From contig JAFAFY010000231.1 in assembly GCA_023423235.1 (NCBI GenBank), forward strand, positions 1-7,228: a stretch of DNA of 7,228 bases, in the 5' to 3' direction. Made by a program: the position numbers and the translations under genes. This document shows positions 1 through 7,228 of the stretch, in pieces. The stretch's first letter is position 1. The number at the start of each line of letters is the position of its first letter. The notes below the pieces were generated by a model. That model was given only the letters and a program-made list of their open reading frames with translations, searched no databases and was not told where the DNA came from. The DNA comes from Pseudomonadota bacterium. GTDB taxonomy: Bacteria; Pseudomonadota; Gammaproteobacteria; Xanthomonadales; Xanthomonadaceae.

Positions 1-1378
<1,378 letters not shown>

Positions 1379-1432
1379 GCGCTGGTTCGTCCGAGTTGAA
1401 AGTGGTGTCCGGTGAGATGCCGCAGCCGCCGG

Positions 1433-2518
1433 CTATTGCAGGGTGTGGATGGTGTAGCTGGCATCCGCGCGCGGCATCCGTTCCTCGCGCGAACACACGA
1501 AACTGTCCCAGCCCAGGCGCACGCCCGCGCCGGGGCCGAGCGATGCGCCAACCACATCCTCGGCCCGCAGCACGAGGCGCACCTCGTACTCCAGGCAGAC
1601 GCCGGTCAGCAGGGTCAGCCATTTCGCCAGCGCCTTGGCAGCCTGGCCGTTGGGCAGGAAATCGTCGAACTGGCGCCTGCCCAGCGGCCCGACCCACAGC
1701 CGCATGCGCAGGTCGCGCTGCCAGACGCGATCGCCCGCGAGCGCACTCGACCCCAGCCGGACGTTGCCCACGCCAAGCCGGCTGCGGGCCGATTCGGGCA
1801 CCGGATACCAGGCGCCGACGAACTGCTCGACCCGGATATCGGCGCGGAAATAGTCCGACAACAACTGCTGCAGGTACTCGGCCGACACCGGGCGCTGGCG
1901 GATGCCGCCGGCAAAGTGGGCGATCGCCTGATCGTAGACATCGCCCTCGCCGTCGACGAACTGGTCGCGCAGGGCGCGCATCCCCAGGCCCGACAGCGAC
2001 AGGATCAGCGGCAGGAAGCGCTCGCGCCGGTCCAGCTCGTATTGCAGGCCCAGCCGGTACTTCTTCCACGCCTGGTAGTGCAACGCCAGTGCCCGGTTGG
2101 CGAACACGTCCAGGAACGCCCGCGGGGTGCGATCGCGCTCGTAGATCTCGCGCTGCGCGAACAGCTCGGTGTAGTGCAGCGGCAGCACCCCGGACACGCC
2201 GAGGAACCCGCTGAAGGCCGGAGTGATCTGAACGCGACCGACGCTTTCGGTACCGATCGCATAATCGATCGCGGCCTCGCGGTCGAGCCGGACATCGTCG
2301 GTGGAATACGACTCGATCGCCTCGATCTCGCTCGCCGGGAACGACAGCGACAGGCTGTTGCGGAAACGCACGCGCGACAGGGCATCGGCCCCGTCCAGCC
2401 CCTGGCGCTGGAACAGGTGCTCCAGGACCCGCAGCGCCTGGAAGAACTCGAAGCGATGCGGATCCTGCAGCAGCGTCTGGACTACACCAGGGGAGATTCG
2501 CCGCTTCGCGGTTCGCAT
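1433..2518 (-). CDS. tssG: TssG, T6SS baseplate subunit
   Basis: Baseplate wedge protein (ImpH/VasB family) that assembles with TssF, TssE and TssK in the cytoplasm under the membrane complex. The product is 361 residues, normal for the family. The N-terminus (VVQTLLQDPHRFEFFQALR, residues 12-30) and the C-terminal block from about residue 277 (GPLGRRQFDDFLPNG, then RLGWDSF near 335-341) are typical TssG landmarks. The frame is open well upstream to 2878, but that part overlaps tssF and encodes non-TssG sequence. The start at 2518 puts the family N-terminus first and has GGGGAA 11 nt upstream. With this start the gene overlaps the tssF 3' end by 37 nt, suggesting coupled translation. The stop is TAG. 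No membrane segment or signal peptide is visible. Confidence 0.94.
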   Translation of the reverse strand: MRTAKRRISPGVVQTLLQDPHRFEFFQALRVLEHLFQRQGLDGADALSRVRFRNSLSLSFPASEIEAIESYSTDDVRLDREAAIDYAIGTESVGRVQITPAFSGFLGVSGVLPLHYTELFAQREIYERDRTPRAFLDVFANRALALHYQAWKKYRLGLQYELDRRERFLPLILSLSGLGMRALRDQFVDGEGDVYDQAIAHFAGGIRQRPVSAEYLQQLLSDYFRADIRVEQFVGAWYPVPESARSRLGVGNVRLGSSALAGDRVWQRDLRMRLWVGPLGRRQFDDFLPNGQAAKALAKWLTLLTGVCLEYEVRLVLRAEDVVGASLGPGAGVRLGWDSFVCSREERMPRADASYTIHTLQ

Positions 2519-4317
2519 TGGATCAGCACTTCCCCAGATTCGCTGGACAGCACGACCAGCTGGGTGAAACTGTTGGCGGTCACGTACAGACCGAAGAACC
2601 GGTCGAGCACCGCGACCAGCGTGGCGATGCCGGTACCGACGAAACTTGCCTCCTCGATGGTCAGCAGGATCTTGACGCCGCGCACGACGCTGCCGAAATG
2701 GCGGCCCGCCAGCCAGGTCGTGGTGGGCGCGTTGGACAGGCCGACGATGCCGTCGATCTGCCGCGCGGTCACCGCCGAACGCGGCAGGTCGTACAGGCGC
2801 AGCATCTCCTTGAGCGCGGGCAATCCCACCTGGGTGATCGACAGGCTGTTGAGCGACAGGTGCGAGATCAGCCGCCACTGCGCGCCGCGTCCGCGCGGAA
2901 ACGATAGCGAGGGGCTGGGCTTGCGCAGCAGCGCGATCGCGCGCGCCGGGCTGCCACCTTCCAGCGTCAGGTCGCCACCGGAGACGCCATAGGCCAGCAT
3001 CGACGGCAGGTCGCGGTTGCTGCAGGTCAATTGCAGACTGATCACGTCGGTCTGCGGCAGCGAGGGATTGAAATTGAGGTCGACGAACGAGAGTTCGGCC
3101 TCGTGTCCCGGGCTGTGCCGGGCGACATCCTCGTCGCGGTGCAACAGCCAGTAGTGGCCGGTGTTGTCCGGCGTCTCGCCATGGTGCAGCGAATAGAACG
3201 GGCGGAACTCGGTGATCTGCTCGCCCTGTGGTGTCTGCCTGACCCGTTTGACCGAATCGACCGAATACACCTCATAGCCGTAGGCCCGACGGGCATCGGC
3301 AATGACCGGATAACGCAACGTCTGGTGGGTGAGGCGGATGGGCTCGCCATGCATCGGGAACTGGTTGACCACGGGCGTGCAGCCGGTCTTGAGGTTCGCC
3401 GGCGACAGTCCCTGCAACAGGCGGTCCACCGGACGGTCGCCGCCATTGCCCTTGAGCAGCAGATGCAGGGTGAAGCGGTTGCCGCGCAGTTCGGGCAACT
3501 GGTCGAGGTACAGGTCGAAGAACCCGAACTTCTCGGGAAAGGCGAACAGTTCGGTCAGCAGGCGATAGGCCGCGTGCGAGCGCGCGGGAAAATCGATCAG
3601 CGCGTCGTCGGGCGAAAACCCGGCCTGCCGCAGCGGCGAATGTTCCAGCGCCGACCAGCGCCCGCTGTCCCCGGACTCCACATAGGTCCGGACGACACCG
3701 AACGCGAATGCGTCACGCAGCGCCGCGCGTACCGAGGGCTCGCCATCCACGAACAGGCGCAGCCTGGCCAGCCCGAGGCGCCGGATCGAGACATCGTCGC
3801 CCAGCAGCTCGACGGTGATCGAGATCTGCGCGCCGGTGCCAGCTGGCGCCTGCACCGTCATCGGCGGCTCGGCGATCGGCAGATAACGCGCGGCGGCGAT
3901 CCGCACCGGCGCCAGGTCGACATCGTAGGCGGTGCGGAACCTGCAGTTGATGCCCTTGACCTGGCGCGTCTGCAGCAGCGTGCCGCGCGGTACGTGCACG
4001 GGCGAGGTCAGTTTGCCCAGCGCACTGCCCATGTCGAAGTGGGCGATCGAGCAGGACGGAAACGAACGCAGGTAATGCGGGTACAGGACCTCCAGCAGCG
4101 CTTCGGTGAATTCCGGGTAGTCGTCGTCGATCTTCTTCGACACGCGCGCGCTCAGCAGCGCGAATGACTCGATCAGGCGCTCGACATGCGGGTCCTCGCT
4201 GCCGTCGGCCGACAGCAGCAGGCGGCTGGCGATCTTGGGATAGCGCTCGGCGAATTCCTTGCCGTAGCGGCGCAGGAAGCCCAGCTCACGCTCGTAGAAC
4301 GGCAGCAGGTCCTCCAT
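2482..4317 (-). CDS. tssF: TssF, T6SS baseplate subunit
   Basis: Largest baseplate wedge protein (ImpG/VasA family), which pairs with TssG and connects wedge to hub. The product is 611 residues, close to the family norm of about 580-630. The start MEDLLPFYERELGFLRRYG and the following AERYPKIASRL (residues 24-33), PHVERLIESFALL (43-55) and VLYPHYLRSFPSCS (77-90) are highly characteristic. Near the C-terminus, GTGIATLVAVLDRFFGLYVT and then NSFTQL (about 561-587) is the other family signature. The start ATG shares one base with the tssE stop (TGATG). No strong Shine-Dalgarno precedes it, so translation probably depends on ribosomes terminating at tssE. The last 37 nt overlap tssG. The gene is intact. 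Confidence 0.97.
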   Translation of the reverse strand: MEDLLPFYERELGFLRRYGKEFAERYPKIASRLLLSADGSEDPHVERLIESFALLSARVSKKIDDDYPEFTEALLEVLYPHYLRSFPSCSIAHFDMGSALGKLTSPVHVPRGTLLQTRQVKGINCRFRTAYDVDLAPVRIAAARYLPIAEPPMTVQAPAGTGAQISITVELLGDDVSIRRLGLARLRLFVDGEPSVRAALRDAFAFGVVRTYVESGDSGRWSALEHSPLRQAGFSPDDALIDFPARSHAAYRLLTELFAFPEKFGFFDLYLDQLPELRGNRFTLHLLLKGNGGDRPVDRLLQGLSPANLKTGCTPVVNQFPMHGEPIRLTHQTLRYPVIADARRAYGYEVYSVDSVKRVRQTPQGEQITEFRPFYSLHHGETPDNTGHYWLLHRDEDVARHSPGHEAELSFVDLNFNPSLPQTDVISLQLTCSNRDLPSMLAYGVSGGDLTLEGGSPARAIALLRKPSPSLSFPRGRGAQWRLISHLSLNSLSITQVGLPALKEMLRLYDLPRSAVTARQIDGIVGLSNAPTTTWLAGRHFGSVVRGVKILLTIEEASFVGTGIATLVAVLDRFFGLYVTANSFTQLVVLSSESGEVLIQCEPRSGESPLV

Positions 4318-4820
4318 CAGCCCGCCGCCTGGCCGCTGCGGCGCAGCCTGCTGACCGAGTACTGCTGGGTGTTGGTCTGCAGCAGGGCATCGAAACTGAT
4401 CGGCTCGCGCGCGGGCCGGATGTTGAGCAGCGCGTTGATGGTGAAATGCAGCGCCGAGGTGCTGCCCGCGCGCGGGTTCAGAGAGACCTTGACGTTCACC
4501 AGGCGCGACTCGTGGCGCGCGATCGCGCGCTCCAGCGATCTGCAGATCGCGGCGCGGTCGTAGGCGTTCGACAGGCTCAGGCCGGAGAAATCATCCAGTC
4601 CGTAGGTCAACAGCGACTGCCGGCAGTTGGGATGCTGCTCCAGGTTGTCCTCGGAGAACGCCGCGCGCGTGTTGAGCAGGCCCTCCAGATCCCGGGCCAC
4701 GGATTCCTTGTGCTGTTCGAGCGAAACGGTCTTGAACACGTTCCCCTGGCTCGCGCTTTTCGGTGCATCGTCCAGCAGCTTCTCGAGCAGGCTGGGTTCG
4801 AACCCCTTGGCAGGTTTCAT
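4317..4820 (-). CDS. tssE: TssE, gp25-like T6SS baseplate subunit
   Basis: Small baseplate protein homologous to phage T4 gp25, which nucleates sheath polymerisation. From the chosen start the product is 167 residues, beginning MKPAKGFEPSLLEKLLDD. Family landmarks are PSLLEKLLDD (9-18), RDLEGLLNTR (43-52), YGLDDFSGLS (73-82) and ESRLVNVKVSL (104-114), the last matching the E-x-R-L segment of the gpW/gp25 fold. The frame is open upstream, with ATGs at 4835 and 4907. I chose 4820 because GGAG sits 9 nt before it, the upstream ATGs lack a ribosome site, and the extra residues do not look like TssE. The 3' end overlaps the tssF start by one base. A 159-nt spacer separates it from hcp, so it may be expressed at a lower level than hcp. 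Confidence 0.93.
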   Translation of the reverse strand: MKPAKGFEPSLLEKLLDDAPKSASQGNVFKTVSLEQHKESVARDLEGLLNTRAAFSEDNLEQHPNCRQSLLTYGLDDFSGLSLSNAYDRAAICRSLERAIARHESRLVNVKVSLNPRAGSTSALHFTINALLNIRPAREPISFDALLQTNTQQYSVSRLRRSGQAAG

Positions 4821-4829
4821 CCACTTCAG

Positions 4830-4833
4830 CTCC
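4830..4833 (-). promoter_or_regulatory. Ribosome binding site deciding the tssE start
   Basis: GGAG on the minus strand, 9 nt before the ATG at 4820. It partly overlaps the alternative ATG at 4835, which has no Shine-Dalgarno-like bases of its own. This favours the 167-residue form of TssE. Confidence 0.6.
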
Positions 4834-4857
4834 ATGCACCAGCAACGCGGACCGTGA

Positions 4858-4873
4858 CCGGATAACCATCCGG
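4858..4873 (-). other. Small perfect hairpin upstream of tssE
   Basis: The sequence ccggat-aacc-atccgg forms a perfect 6-bp stem with a 4-nt loop. It lies 24 nt before the tssE ribosome site on the transcribed strand. It has no T-run after it and does not cover the ribosome site, so it is not an obvious terminator or sequestering element. It may simply be structure in the hcp-tssE spacer, or help define an mRNA processing end. Its function is unknown. Confidence 0.35.
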
Positions 4874-4938
4874 CGGGCTGGAGTTGCCGGTTCCCCGCAT
4901 CTTCCATAGCGCGGGATCATCCTGGGAAGCACAACAGA

Positions 4939-4970
4939 ATGCGGCAACATGCAAGTGCATGTTGCCGCAT
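4939..4970 (-). terminator. Strong hairpin after hcp: partial terminator or 3' mRNA stabiliser
   Basis: Perfect inverted repeat with two 15-nt arms (atgcggcaacatgca and its exact complement) separated by only 2 nt, starting 9 nt after the hcp stop codon. On the transcribed strand it is followed by TCTGTTGTG, a poor T-run, so full termination is unlikely. A leaky terminator, or a barrier to 3' exonucleases that raises hcp transcript levels over the downstream baseplate genes, fits better. That reading rests on position and structure only. Hcp is needed in far greater amounts than TssE/F/G, and stem-loops after highly expressed operon genes are a known way to achieve this. Confidence 0.6.
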
Positions 4971-4979
4971 CGAATCACA

Positions 4980-5480
4980 TCAAACGCTGTGGGTCGGACG
5001 GTTGAGCGTCGGGCTCCACTGCGCCACGGCCTTGCCGCCAAGTCCACCTTCCGGCTTCTGCTGCTGGTAGGTCCACTTGATCGAGCCGAAGCTCAGCTGC
5101 ACGACTTCCTGCGGGACGCCGTCCGCGGCCACCGAGGTGGTGACGCGATGGACGAGAACGTTCAGCAGTTCGACCAGGTAGTAGTTGATGGCATTGCCAT
5201 CCTTGTCGGCGCGGTAGAACTCGATCCGTGCCTTGGGGAAGGTGGTGCCGTTGGCCGCTGCCTGGTGAAGCGCCGTCGTCGACAGGTCGATCTTCTTGAC
5301 GATCTCGATCGGCGACAGTTCCACGCGCGCTGCAGTCTGTCCGCCAACGCTCGAAGCGGTGGCCGAACGCGGCTGCAGGACGTCCTGGGTAAAGGACTCG
5401 ATTTCGATCCAGTCCTTGTGCGACTGGTCCCGGGACTCGCCCTTGATGGTATCGATGCTCAAAAATGCATGTTGTGCCAT
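4980..5480 (-). CDS. hcp: Hcp (TssD), T6SS inner-tube protein
   Basis: Hcp forms stacked hexameric rings that make the tube expelled by sheath contraction, and carries or chaperones small effectors. The product is 166 residues, the normal size, without a C-terminal effector extension. Landmarks are FLSIDTIKGESRDQSHKDWI (6-25), the segment DLSTTALHQAAANGTTFPKA (65-84) and SFGSIKWTYQQQKPEGG (130-146). At residues 29-32 it reads SFTQD where many Hcp proteins have an aromatic SFSWG-like stretch; this looks like a subfamily difference and not damage. The ATG at 5480 has AAGGA 9 nt upstream. Large spacers on both sides (149 and 159 nt), the leader structure and the 3' hairpin suggest expression is set separately from its neighbours. 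There is no signal peptide, as expected. Confidence 0.97.
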   Translation of the reverse strand: MAQHAFLSIDTIKGESRDQSHKDWIEIESFTQDVLQPRSATASSVGGQTAARVELSPIEIVKKIDLSTTALHQAAANGTTFPKARIEFYRADKDGNAINYYLVELLNVLVHRVTTSVAADGVPQEVVQLSFGSIKWTYQQQKPEGGLGGKAVAQWSPTLNRPTHSV

Positions 5481-5629
5481 TGTCTTGTTTCCTTATTCCG
5501 TACTTCCGTGTGAAGGGGATGCCAGGTCGCGCCTGGCGGTAATGGTCACGCCCCGGTTTGAATCCGGTGACGTGCCCCACAATGGGCCTCTAGAACGCGC
5601 CCTTGCGCTACCGTTACCACAACGCCTCG
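5481..5629 (-). promoter_or_regulatory. Structured tssC-hcp spacer, possible hcp leader or promoter
   Basis: A 149-nt spacer with no gene. It ends with AAGGA (5490-5494), a good hcp ribosome site. Inverted repeats visible are gccagg/cctggc at 5521-5526 and 5532-5537 (5-nt loop); gcgc/gcgc at 5597-5600 and 5605-5608; gtcac/gtgac at 5545-5549 and 5567-5571 enclosing ccgg repeats; and ggtaatggt (5538-5546), which can pair with accgttacc (5610-5618) with one mismatch. On the minus strand CTGGCATCCCCTTCACA (5525-5509) matches the -24 half of a sigma-54 promoter (TGGCA), but its -12 half has AC instead of GC. I see no convincing sigma-70 promoter. That it carries regulation of hcp is inferred from its length and structure. 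Confidence 0.35.
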
Positions 5630-7120
5630 TCAGCCCTTTTTCGCAGCCGCCGGCAATTCGGCGACAAGCCGCAACGAGACAGACAGCTCATCGAGCTGGA
5701 AATGCGGCCTCAAAAAGGCCACCGCGCGGTAGACACCCGGCTTGCCGGGAACTTCCGAAACCTGGATCGACGCTTCGCGCAGGGGATACTGCGCCTTGGC
5801 TTCCTGGTTGGCGTTGTCGTCCAGCAGCACGTACTGGGCGATCCACCGGTTGAGGAAGTCCTCGACGTTTCCGGCCGAGGCGAAGCTGCCGATCTTCTCG
5901 CGCATCATCGCCTTGAGGTAATGGGCGATGCGCGAGACTGCAAAAATGTACTGGAGCTGTGCCGACAGGATGGCATTGGCATTGGCCGAGTCGGTGTTGT
6001 ACTTCTTGGCCTTCTGCGCCGACTGCGCGCCGAAGAACGCCGCGTAATCGGTGTTCTTGCAATGCACCAGCGGGATGAACCCGAGGTCGCTGAGTTCCTT
6101 CTCGCGGCGGTCGGTGATCGCGATCTCGGTCGGGCACTTGAGCGCGACTTCGCCGTCGTCGGTACGGAAGGTATGCGTCGGCAATCCCTCCACCAGGCCG
6201 CCGCCCTCCACGCCGCGGATCGCCGCGCACCAGCCGAAGTCCTCGAAGGCCTTGGTCAGGCGCGCGCCGAAAGCGTAGGCGGTGTTGCACCACAGGTACT
6301 TGTCGTGGTTTCCGCCGTCCACGTCCTCGACGAAGTTGAAGCCTTCGACCGTGGTGCCGTCCTTCGGGTTGTACGGCAGGCGCCCGAGGAAACGCGGCAG
6401 GGTCAGGCCGACGTAGCGGGAATCCTCGGATTCGCGGAACGACTTCCACTTGGCGTATTCAACGGTGTCGAACACCTTGGCCAGGTCGCGCGGCTTGCCC
6501 AGTTCGCCGAAGCTCTCCAGGCCGAACATGTCGGTGTCTGCCGCGGCGATGAACGGCGCGTGCGCGGCCGCCGCCACGTGCGACATCTGCTCGATGAAGT
6601 ACATGTCCTCGGGCTGGCGGCCGATGTTGTAGTCGCCGATCAGCGCGCCGAACGGCGAACCGCCGAAGGTACCGAACTCTTCCTCGTAGACCTTCTTGAA
6701 CAGCGCGCTCTGGTCGAAGTCGATCGCGGACTTGAAGTCCTTGACCATGTCCTTCTTCGGCGAGTTGAAGACCTTGATCTTCAGCAGCGCGCCGGTGGAG
6801 GTCTGCTCGCACAGGTAATGCAGGCCGCGCCAGGTGCTCTCGAGCTTCTGGAACTCGGGTGCGTGCATGATCGCGCTGACCTGCTCGGAGATGATCCGGT
6901 CCAGCTCCGCGACCCGCGCATCGAGGGTCAGGCTGAGGTTCTCCGACACCACCACGGTGCCATCGAGGACCTCCTTGGCCAGCTCGGCGATGATGTCCTT
7001 GGCGCGCTCGTGTTCGACGCGCGACTTGGCGACCTTGCTCTGCTCGACGATCTGGTCGAGCAGGCCCAGCTCCTGGGTGCCGGCGGCGCTCGGGGCCGCG
7101 GCTGTGGCTTTTGCATTCAT
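5630..7120 (-). CDS. tssC: TssC, large T6SS contractile-sheath subunit
   Basis: TssC (VipB/ImpC/EvpB family) polymerises with TssB into the cytoplasmic sheath around the Hcp tube. The product is 496 residues, the usual length. After a low-complexity alanine-rich start comes GLLDQIVEQSKVAKS (19-33), where VipB carries the helix recognised by ClpV. The conserved block ENLSLTLDARVAELDRIISE (60-79), then QKLESTWRGLHYL (91-103), and FGGSPFGALIGDYNIGRQPEDM (152-173) identify the family. The C-terminus RLVAELPAAAKKG is typical. The ATG at 7120 lies 7 nt after the tssB stop, with GGGGAG 10 nt upstream, so the two sheath genes are probably co-translated. The gene is intact. Confidence 0.98.
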   Translation of the reverse strand: MNAKATAAAPSAAGTQELGLLDQIVEQSKVAKSRVEHERAKDIIAELAKEVLDGTVVVSENLSLTLDARVAELDRIISEQVSAIMHAPEFQKLESTWRGLHYLCEQTSTGALLKIKVFNSPKKDMVKDFKSAIDFDQSALFKKVYEEEFGTFGGSPFGALIGDYNIGRQPEDMYFIEQMSHVAAAAHAPFIAAADTDMFGLESFGELGKPRDLAKVFDTVEYAKWKSFRESEDSRYVGLTLPRFLGRLPYNPKDGTTVEGFNFVEDVDGGNHDKYLWCNTAYAFGARLTKAFEDFGWCAAIRGVEGGGLVEGLPTHTFRTDDGEVALKCPTEIAITDRREKELSDLGFIPLVHCKNTDYAAFFGAQSAQKAKKYNTDSANANAILSAQLQYIFAVSRIAHYLKAMMREKIGSFASAGNVEDFLNRWIAQYVLLDDNANQEAKAQYPLREASIQVSEVPGKPGVYRAVAFLRPHFQLDELSVSLRLVAELPAAAKKG

Positions 7121-7127
7121 CGCCCGG

Positions 7128-7228
7128 TCACTCCCCTGTTTCGTCCTGGCCCAGCTTCTTGAGCTGCTCGGTGTTGTTCAGGACGTCGCTCAAAAGGTCT
7201 TCAAGCTTCTCGTTGCCGGCGATCTTGT
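7128..7228 (-). CDS. tssB: TssB, small T6SS contractile-sheath subunit, C-terminal end (partial)
   Basis: Only the last 32 codons and the TGA stop are present; the gene enters from the right edge. The translation KIAGNEKLEDLLSDVL, followed by NNTEQLKKLGQDETGE, matches the well-conserved TssB (VipA/ImpB) C-terminal helix, in particular NEKLEDLLSDVL and LKKLG. TssB forms the sheath heterodimer with TssC, encoded 7 nt downstream, which supports the call. The TssB start and any main operon promoter lie outside the window. Confidence 0.9.
   Translation of the reverse strand, partial: KIAGNEKLEDLLSDVLNNTEQLKKLGQDETGE
7131..7136 (-). promoter_or_regulatory. tssC ribosome binding site at the tssB stop
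   Basis: GGGGAG on the minus strand lies 10 nt before the tssC ATG. Its last base is next to the tssB TGA, so ribosomes finishing tssB are placed directly over the tssC start. This suits two proteins that form a 1:1 heterodimer. Confidence 0.65.

Noticed and set aside
2519..2878. Upstream extension of the tssG frame to an ATG at 2878
   Set aside because: The extra 120 codons lie inside tssF and do not resemble TssG. The start at 2518 begins with the conserved TssG N-terminus and has a ribosome site.
1412..2992. Plus-strand open frame of 526 codons opposite tssG/tssF
   Set aside because: It crosses two well-supported minus-strand genes and their junction, with no recognisable domain; it is explained by codon bias.
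4821..4907. TssE extension to ATGs at 4835 or 4907
   Set aside because: There is no ribosome site for either. The residues gained look like translated spacer, including the 6-bp hairpin, and are not TssE.
4917..4970. Tiny 17-codon open frame starting at the hcp 3' hairpin (MRQHALAC...)
   Set aside because: It resembles the hcp start (MAQHA) only because of the repeated 9-mer. It has no ribosome site and its start lies within the stable stem.
5509..5525. Sigma-54 promoter for hcp as a firm call
   Set aside because: The -24 half matches but the nearly invariant GC at -12 is AC, so it is kept only as a weak possibility in the leader entry.
5552..5568. tRNA T-arm-like sequence (ccgg tttgaat ccgg)
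   Set aside because: The loop has T where tRNAs have the invariant C56. No matching acceptor stem, anticodon arm or D-arm can be drawn on either strand.
5603..7162. Plus-strand open frame of 519 codons opposite tssC
   Set aside because: It mirrors the whole of tssC and part of tssB with R/L/V/D-rich sequence and no family features; it is a shadow frame.

Overview
The window is a stretch of a type VI secretion system (T6SS, T6SSi class) locus. All genes are on the minus strand, so transcription runs from position 7228 towards position 1. In that direction the order is tssB (last 32 codons only), tssC, hcp (tssD), tssE, tssF, tssG and clpV (tssH; first 459 codons only). This is a standard core order. 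Base composition is high in G+C (about 60-65% by eye) with strong third-position GC bias, which leaves long empty reading frames on the opposite strand. The gene order and proteins fit a high-GC beta- or gammaproteobacterium; a Xanthomonadales-type host is a plausible guess, but no taxonomic marker is present.

Layout by region. 7228-7121: tssB 3' end, with a 7-nt gap to tssC and the tssC ribosome binding site lying across the tssB stop. 7120-5630: tssC, large contractile-sheath subunit. 5629-5481: a 149-nt gap with several short inverted repeats, ending in a good ribosome binding site for hcp. 5480-4980: hcp, inner-tube protein. 4979-4821: a 159-nt gap with a perfect 15-bp hairpin directly after the hcp stop and a smaller perfect hairpin before tssE. 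4820-1433: tssE, tssF and tssG, baseplate wedge genes, tightly packed (tssE/tssF overlap as TGATG; tssF/tssG overlap by 37 nt). 1432-1379: a 54-nt gap. 1378-1: clpV N-terminal domain and first AAA+ module, running off the window edge. There is no gene-free stretch longer than 300 bases.

The genes together encode sheath (TssB/TssC), tube (Hcp), baseplate (TssE/F/G) and the ATPase that recycles contracted sheath (ClpV). Membrane-complex genes (tssJ/L/M), tssK, tssA, vgrG and any effector-immunity pairs are not in the window. I see no previously undescribed protein system. The less ordinary signals are non-coding: hcp is the only gene set apart by large spacers on both sides. Its 3' hairpin also carries an imperfect copy of the hcp start region, so one hairpin arm is complementary to hcp codons 3-5.
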